DNA of 64,000 bases, taken from Synanceia verrucosa. Its lineage: Eukaryota > Chordata > Actinopteri > Perciformes > Synanceiidae. The notes under the pieces are model-generated. The model saw only the letters and a list, made by a program, of their open reading frames with translations, was not told the DNA's origin and did no database searches. The stretch spans positions 4,879,011-4,943,010 of the forward strand of contig CM056564.1 in the NCBI GenBank assembly GCA_029721515.1. Direction: 5' to 3'. Made by a program: the position numbers and the translations under genes. Positions 45,001 through 50,788 of this stretch are shown here, piece by piece (the stretch's first letter is position 1; each line of letters opens with the position of its first letter).

Positions 45001-48000
45001 AAGAAGAAGGATGAGTTCAATTCCAAGATGACCACCCCAACCGTGAAGCATGGGGGTGGAAGCATCATGCTTTGGGGTGTTTTTCTGCAAAGGAGACAGG
45101 ACGACTGCAGTGTATCAAGGGGAGGATGGATGGGGCCATGCATCACGAGATTTTGGGCAACAACCTCCTTCCCTCATTGAAGATGGGTCTTAGCTGGTCT
45201 TCCATCATGACAATGACCTGAAACTGAGCCAACTAAGGAGTGGCTCTGTAAGAGGCATTTCAAAGTCCTGGAGTGGCCTAGCCAGTCTCCAGACCTGAAC
45301 CCAATAGAAAATCTTTGGAGGGAGCTGAAACTCTGTTGCTCAGCGACATTCCTGAAACCAGAAAGATCTGTATGAAGGACTGGACCAAAATCCTGCTGCA
45401 GTGTGTGCAGACCTGGTCAAGACCTGAAGGAAACGTCTGACCTCTGGAACTGTAAACAAAGGTTTTCTGTTGTATCAAATATTTATTTTATGCAATAAAT
45501 TGCAAATTAATTATTTAACATTCTGTCTCTCACAGTTGAAGTGTACTTACAATAAGAAACACAGAGCTCTCCATTCTTTGTCAGTGGGAAAACTTGCAAA
45601 ATCTGAAGTGAATCAAATACTTATTTTCCCCACTGTATGCAGTAGATTATTCTTCAACCATGGTCTTTTGCATCTATCAAGTTTAATGATTGCAACTATT
45701 AATTTGGGAATATTTTGGCCATCTTTTAAAAATATAATTGTGTAATTTCATCTGCATTCATTGATTTTTCTTGGGACATCTAATTTGACTTTCCAAACAT
45801 ATCCAGCAGACAACATTAGCATCCCTGAGAAAAAAAACACCAGTCTCACCAGTCGTTCCAGAGGTGAAAATGTAGAGGGTGGGGGATTTGAGAGAGGTGG
45901 TGGCACGTAACACTGCTGGTACAGGCTGGTCAGAGGCAGCGTCAATGTTATCCAACAGAGTGTTCACCTGTGTGTGCTCACTCTGGCTCTTCATGGCCCA
46001 CACCTGAATATTGTCCTCCAGCAGGCTGCTTAGGACGCCATCCAGACTGTCCACCAAATCTGGGAGATGGAGACAGAAAAACTATATGTGACGATAAGTT
46101 TAGAATATACCTGCAATTAAATGTGATTTACACTTCTTAGTGTGTGGGATGAGATATCAGAGCAAATAGGAAGATAAAACAGTAGTGTAGTATGATGATA
46201 AAGAACAGGGTTAAAGGGAACTCTGCATGGAGTAGATAATATTATATATGGATATACAGTGCTTAATTAATGTATTATTCCACCACCCAGTGTCAGGTGT
46301 TTGCCACCACTGCCCTAAATTAACAGTATTGCTGAGTGATTACTCAAATACACTAAGAGGCATTAAAAACGCAACAAAGTCAATAAAATAAAATTGGATA
46401 CAACTACTTTGTATACAAAAGAATGTTTTGTTTGCTACCGCTCGTGGCTATTGAAACTATGGAGCCACATTTTTCAGCTCAAACAATAAATTAACGTGGC
46501 AGACGGTACCAATCCCTGTTTTTGCATGTGTGATTCGTTAGGACATTGTTTGAAAGCTTTCAATGAGTTCTTTTGGTGATTTGAGCTCAACTGGTCAAGG
46601 CTTTAAAAACCCGGAGGAAAAATGCAAGCTGTCACAGACGGTCACCATGCCACGCTTAGCAGCAAACATGAGGGAGCAGGCCATTGGTATGCTGAGATCC
46701 AGAATGACCGAAGCGAGGGTAGCCAGGCATTTTGGCATCCACAGATGCACTATCTCACGCCTGCAGGCACGTTATGCACAGACATAATGTGCAGGTTATG
46801 GACTGGCCGCCTTATTCCCCGGATATGAATCTGACTGAACACCTTTGGCACAATCTGGATCGCCGTGTACGGCGTCGTATTCCACTGCCGGTGACGGTTG
46901 CTGATCTCCGTATTGCACTCTTGGAAGAGTGGGAAGCGATTCCAGTGGCCGAAATCAACGCGCTCATCATGTCTATGCCACAACGATTATACAAGATACT
47001 GACATTTGTAATCCATGTCCATTCATTTTTCTATTGTTGCTTTTGTTCATTCATGTTCAGTATCATACCAAGTGAAGTCGCCCAATAAATTATGAAAATT
47101 CAAATTTATATAGAAAAAAAATACAATGTTGCGTTTTTAATGCTTCTTAGTGTATATTTCTATAATATGTTTCTGTAATGGTTAATCCACCAGTATGTGC
47201 AAACTCTCTAATCAAAATTACATCTTTAATGCTAAAATAGAATTACTGTTGTTATCCAGGAATTTTCAAATTTACTGTTTTATAAAAAAAGCAGGAAAAA
47301 TATCAAAACATATTATTCTTTTCTTTTGACAGAGATGTTAAATTGCAGTTATTTGCTGTCATTCCTGAACAGTAAAATGTGTTTTAGTGGTTGTTTGGAT
47401 TCATTTCTGATTTCTCAGTGAATTCCATTGTTCTGGATCAAATTTGGGTCTGAAAATGTCATGCCTGTCAGGTCAATTTGTGTTTATTATTTCAATCATG
47501 TCATTTTGTCCTGTCCTTTCCTGTTTTATTTTGAAATGATCTGCCTACATCTCGTTTCAGCTTTACAACATCCTGTCCTCCTGTCTGTCATTGTGCTGAG
47601 TTGTTTAATTGTTTTGTTATTTTTTTGTTACTTCAGTCTTTGTAGTCTTTGTCCCACTAGTGTGTTAATCATAGTTAGTTTAGTGTAGTCTATGTCCTTG
47701 TAGTCTGTCACATTTAGGATAGTGTTTTCCTCACTTTTGGTGTAGTGTTTTGTGTTCTGCTTTGCTTCTTTTGTATTTCTTCTAGAGAGCACCACTGTTT
47801 CTTATTTAGTCTTGACATCCATAGGGTTTTTCTGTTTATATATTTCATAGCCATAGAGTCAGTTTGATCATCCTGGTTCTGTTAACTTTTACAGCCTAAG
47901 TGCCTGAGTATTTTTGTTACTTATATTATCATTATTCCCTCAGTGCCTGAGTGTTTTATTTCTACTTCAATTAGCCTTCCTTGGAAGTTTTGTTAGACAG

Positions 48001-50735
48001 GTTTTGAGTGTTATTCCTCCCTGTGGTGTTTATTTATTGTAAGTTGCAAATAAATCTGAATAAATTCATAATAAATTTGATATTTCATCTGAGTCGTGCA
48101 TTTGGGTTCAGGTGTCAAGACACATTCTTACAAAAAAGGTGAATTACATTCCTCACTCCTGTTCAAAATGGTGAAGAGTAGGGAACTCAGTGAGGAAGAA
48201 AGAGTCCAGTTAAAGAGATGATGCTGCAGGACATTTGACACACACACTCCCTGGACAAGTCTCCAGTTCATCACAGGACACAGAGACAGACAACCACTCA
48301 CACTTACATTCACACCTACAGGCAATTTAAATTAACCAGTTAACCTAATCCCCATGCATGTTTTTGGATGGTGGGAGGAAGCCGGAGTACCAGAGAGAAC
48401 CCACACAGACATGAGGAGAACATGCAAACTCCACACAGAAAGACCCCGGGCCAGGAATCGAACCCGGTACCTTCTTGCTGTGAGACGACAGTGCTAACCA
48501 CTACAGCACCGTGCCACCCTGATAATAATTTGTGAATATGCCTGATGTGAGTAGCATCCAGGGAGTTCTACTGGAGCTTTCAGAGCCTGTGGGGGCTGCA
48601 TGTGTACACAAGATAACACGCTAATGCATAACCAGGCCATAACAGATGCTATTTTCCCTCTCTCACACATTGGGTAGAAAAGCATGAGGCTGTACGACCG
48701 ACCTTAAGGTCCTCAGAACAGGGGTTTGGTCTGACGGGAGCTCTGCTGCAGTCACCATGAAGCAACTGGTGCTCTGACAGGTCAGTTCAAAATCTCACAA
48801 AAGTTGAACTCCATTCAAGCAGCAGCTCTGTCTGGAATGATGACACCTTTAAAGGAGAACACTGTAGAAGACATGCACTCATGGTCGCTGCCTCCTGACT
48901 CCCTGCAGAAACTGCTTCATGAGGGGACGGCTGAAGCCTGCTCATGCCAGGAACAAATGGCTGCTGCATACACTTTAATGGGAGCATTTGAATTTCAGCA
49001 GGTCACCTAAAAGCACTGAGCTGCTGCCATGTGATTGGCTGATCAGATATCTGCGTTAACAAGTGGTTCATCATACCAGAGATGCTACCCTCTTCAACAT
49101 GACAGTGGGAAGTGACTGATCACTCATCAAACTAATAAGAACATACATTTACATTTACACTATCAATCTTATCAGCGATATACTGTATTATTATTAATCT
49201 TATGTACTGTACATGTTGGTTCATACATACAGTTCTTAATAAATGTATCAGAGCAGCAGCATCATCTTCTTTACTTTAACTGGACTCTTTGTTTCTCACT
49301 GAGTTCACTACTCTTCACCATTTTGAACAGGAGTGAGGAATTTAAACTGAATTCACCTTTTTAGACCCACATTTGATCCAGAACACTGGAATTCACTGAG
49401 AAGTCACAAATGAATCCAGAATAACAAACAACCACTAAAACACATTTTACTGTTCAGGAAGGACAGGAAATAACTGCTATTTAACATCTCTATCAAATAA
49501 TAACAATAATGAGCTTTGATATTTTTTTTGTTATAAAACAGTAAATTTGAAAATTCAAGGATAACAACAACAATTATATTTTAGTGTTAAATATATAATT
49601 TTGATTAATACTGGTGGTTATTTTAGTTATCAGTAATACTGTTAATTTAGGGCAGTGGTGGTAAACGCCTGACACTGGGTGGTGGAATAAAGTATTTGTT
49701 AAACTCTGTATTCAACATATATCAATGCATTTTTATACTTTAATAACTGTTTGCTGCAAATTTGTAAATCACCAAGTGTTCTCAGTTTCATTGTATTCAC
49801 TGTCAATAAATGGACTTTACGTCCAGATTCTTGCCTAATAATCCTGAAGCATTTGAACTTGTTTTTGTCAGAACTGGAACGTCACAAAACTGACCTAACC
49901 CAAGTTAGCCCAAAGTCTGTTTCAGAGTATTCAGAGTGACTCAGTCCCCTGAGCAGAGCAGCTGGACGGCAGACAGATCTGTTGTAAAACACTTATTGAC
50001 GAGCAGCTTTCATAGAAGCACATGTTCTGTTGACACTCATGTTAACAGTGCTGATGCATGGCCTCGCATGTCCTCTCATCAGTGTCTCACTGATCCAGCT
50101 GGGCCGTGAAGCCCTCCCTGTCTCGCTGGGTTGTGGAGAGGCCAGAGCTCCTGAATAATATCATGCTTGTTTGGTTGAGCAATCATCTGCTATCCCGTCA
50201 CGTGGCTGCAGCGTGGTGAATCCAATTAAGTGAAGAAACTAGGCTCTGCCAGAGAAACATGGGTGGAGGCTGAATACAATTCAACAAGATGTCAAATGAA
50301 ACATGCAGCAAACAGTACATGATAAATAATGTTACATGTTCACTATTGGGAAGTATAACAAATTCAAGGGGTGTACTGTGTCTTTAAACTGCATATTATT
50401 TAATGGGCTTATCAAATGTTGAACTCTGTGCTTGTATAATGTTTAGTTCTTAATACACTGGTAGGCTGTTTTATTACATTGTATTATGTAAATAATTAAA
50501 ATAATAATCAAAGAAATGAGGAACACTCTGATCAGAGCAACAGTTGCAGTGTTGACTAACATCCTGCAGGGTTACATGTCATTTTATCATTTGTATGTTT
50601 TCAACAAACTGCAAGTTACAAATGAACATCTTCTCAGTCATGATCACTGGACTGAGATCAGGCTAACGCAGACATTTCTGTCAGACGCACTGGCTGTAAA
50701 TCAGTGGTGAAAAGTCATATACAGTATATATTCTG

Positions 50736-50788
<53 letters not shown>

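Larger units (their letters stand above)
46257..48240 (-). mobile_element. MITE family A copy split by two insertions (intron 1)
   Basis: Reverse-orientation copy: TACAGTGCTTAATTAATG at 46255 and TTGATGCTGC-side text near 48225. Its body is continuous after removal of a Tc1-type element (46351-47152) and a solo LTR (47457-48132), leaving about 500 bp. Confidence 0.85.
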
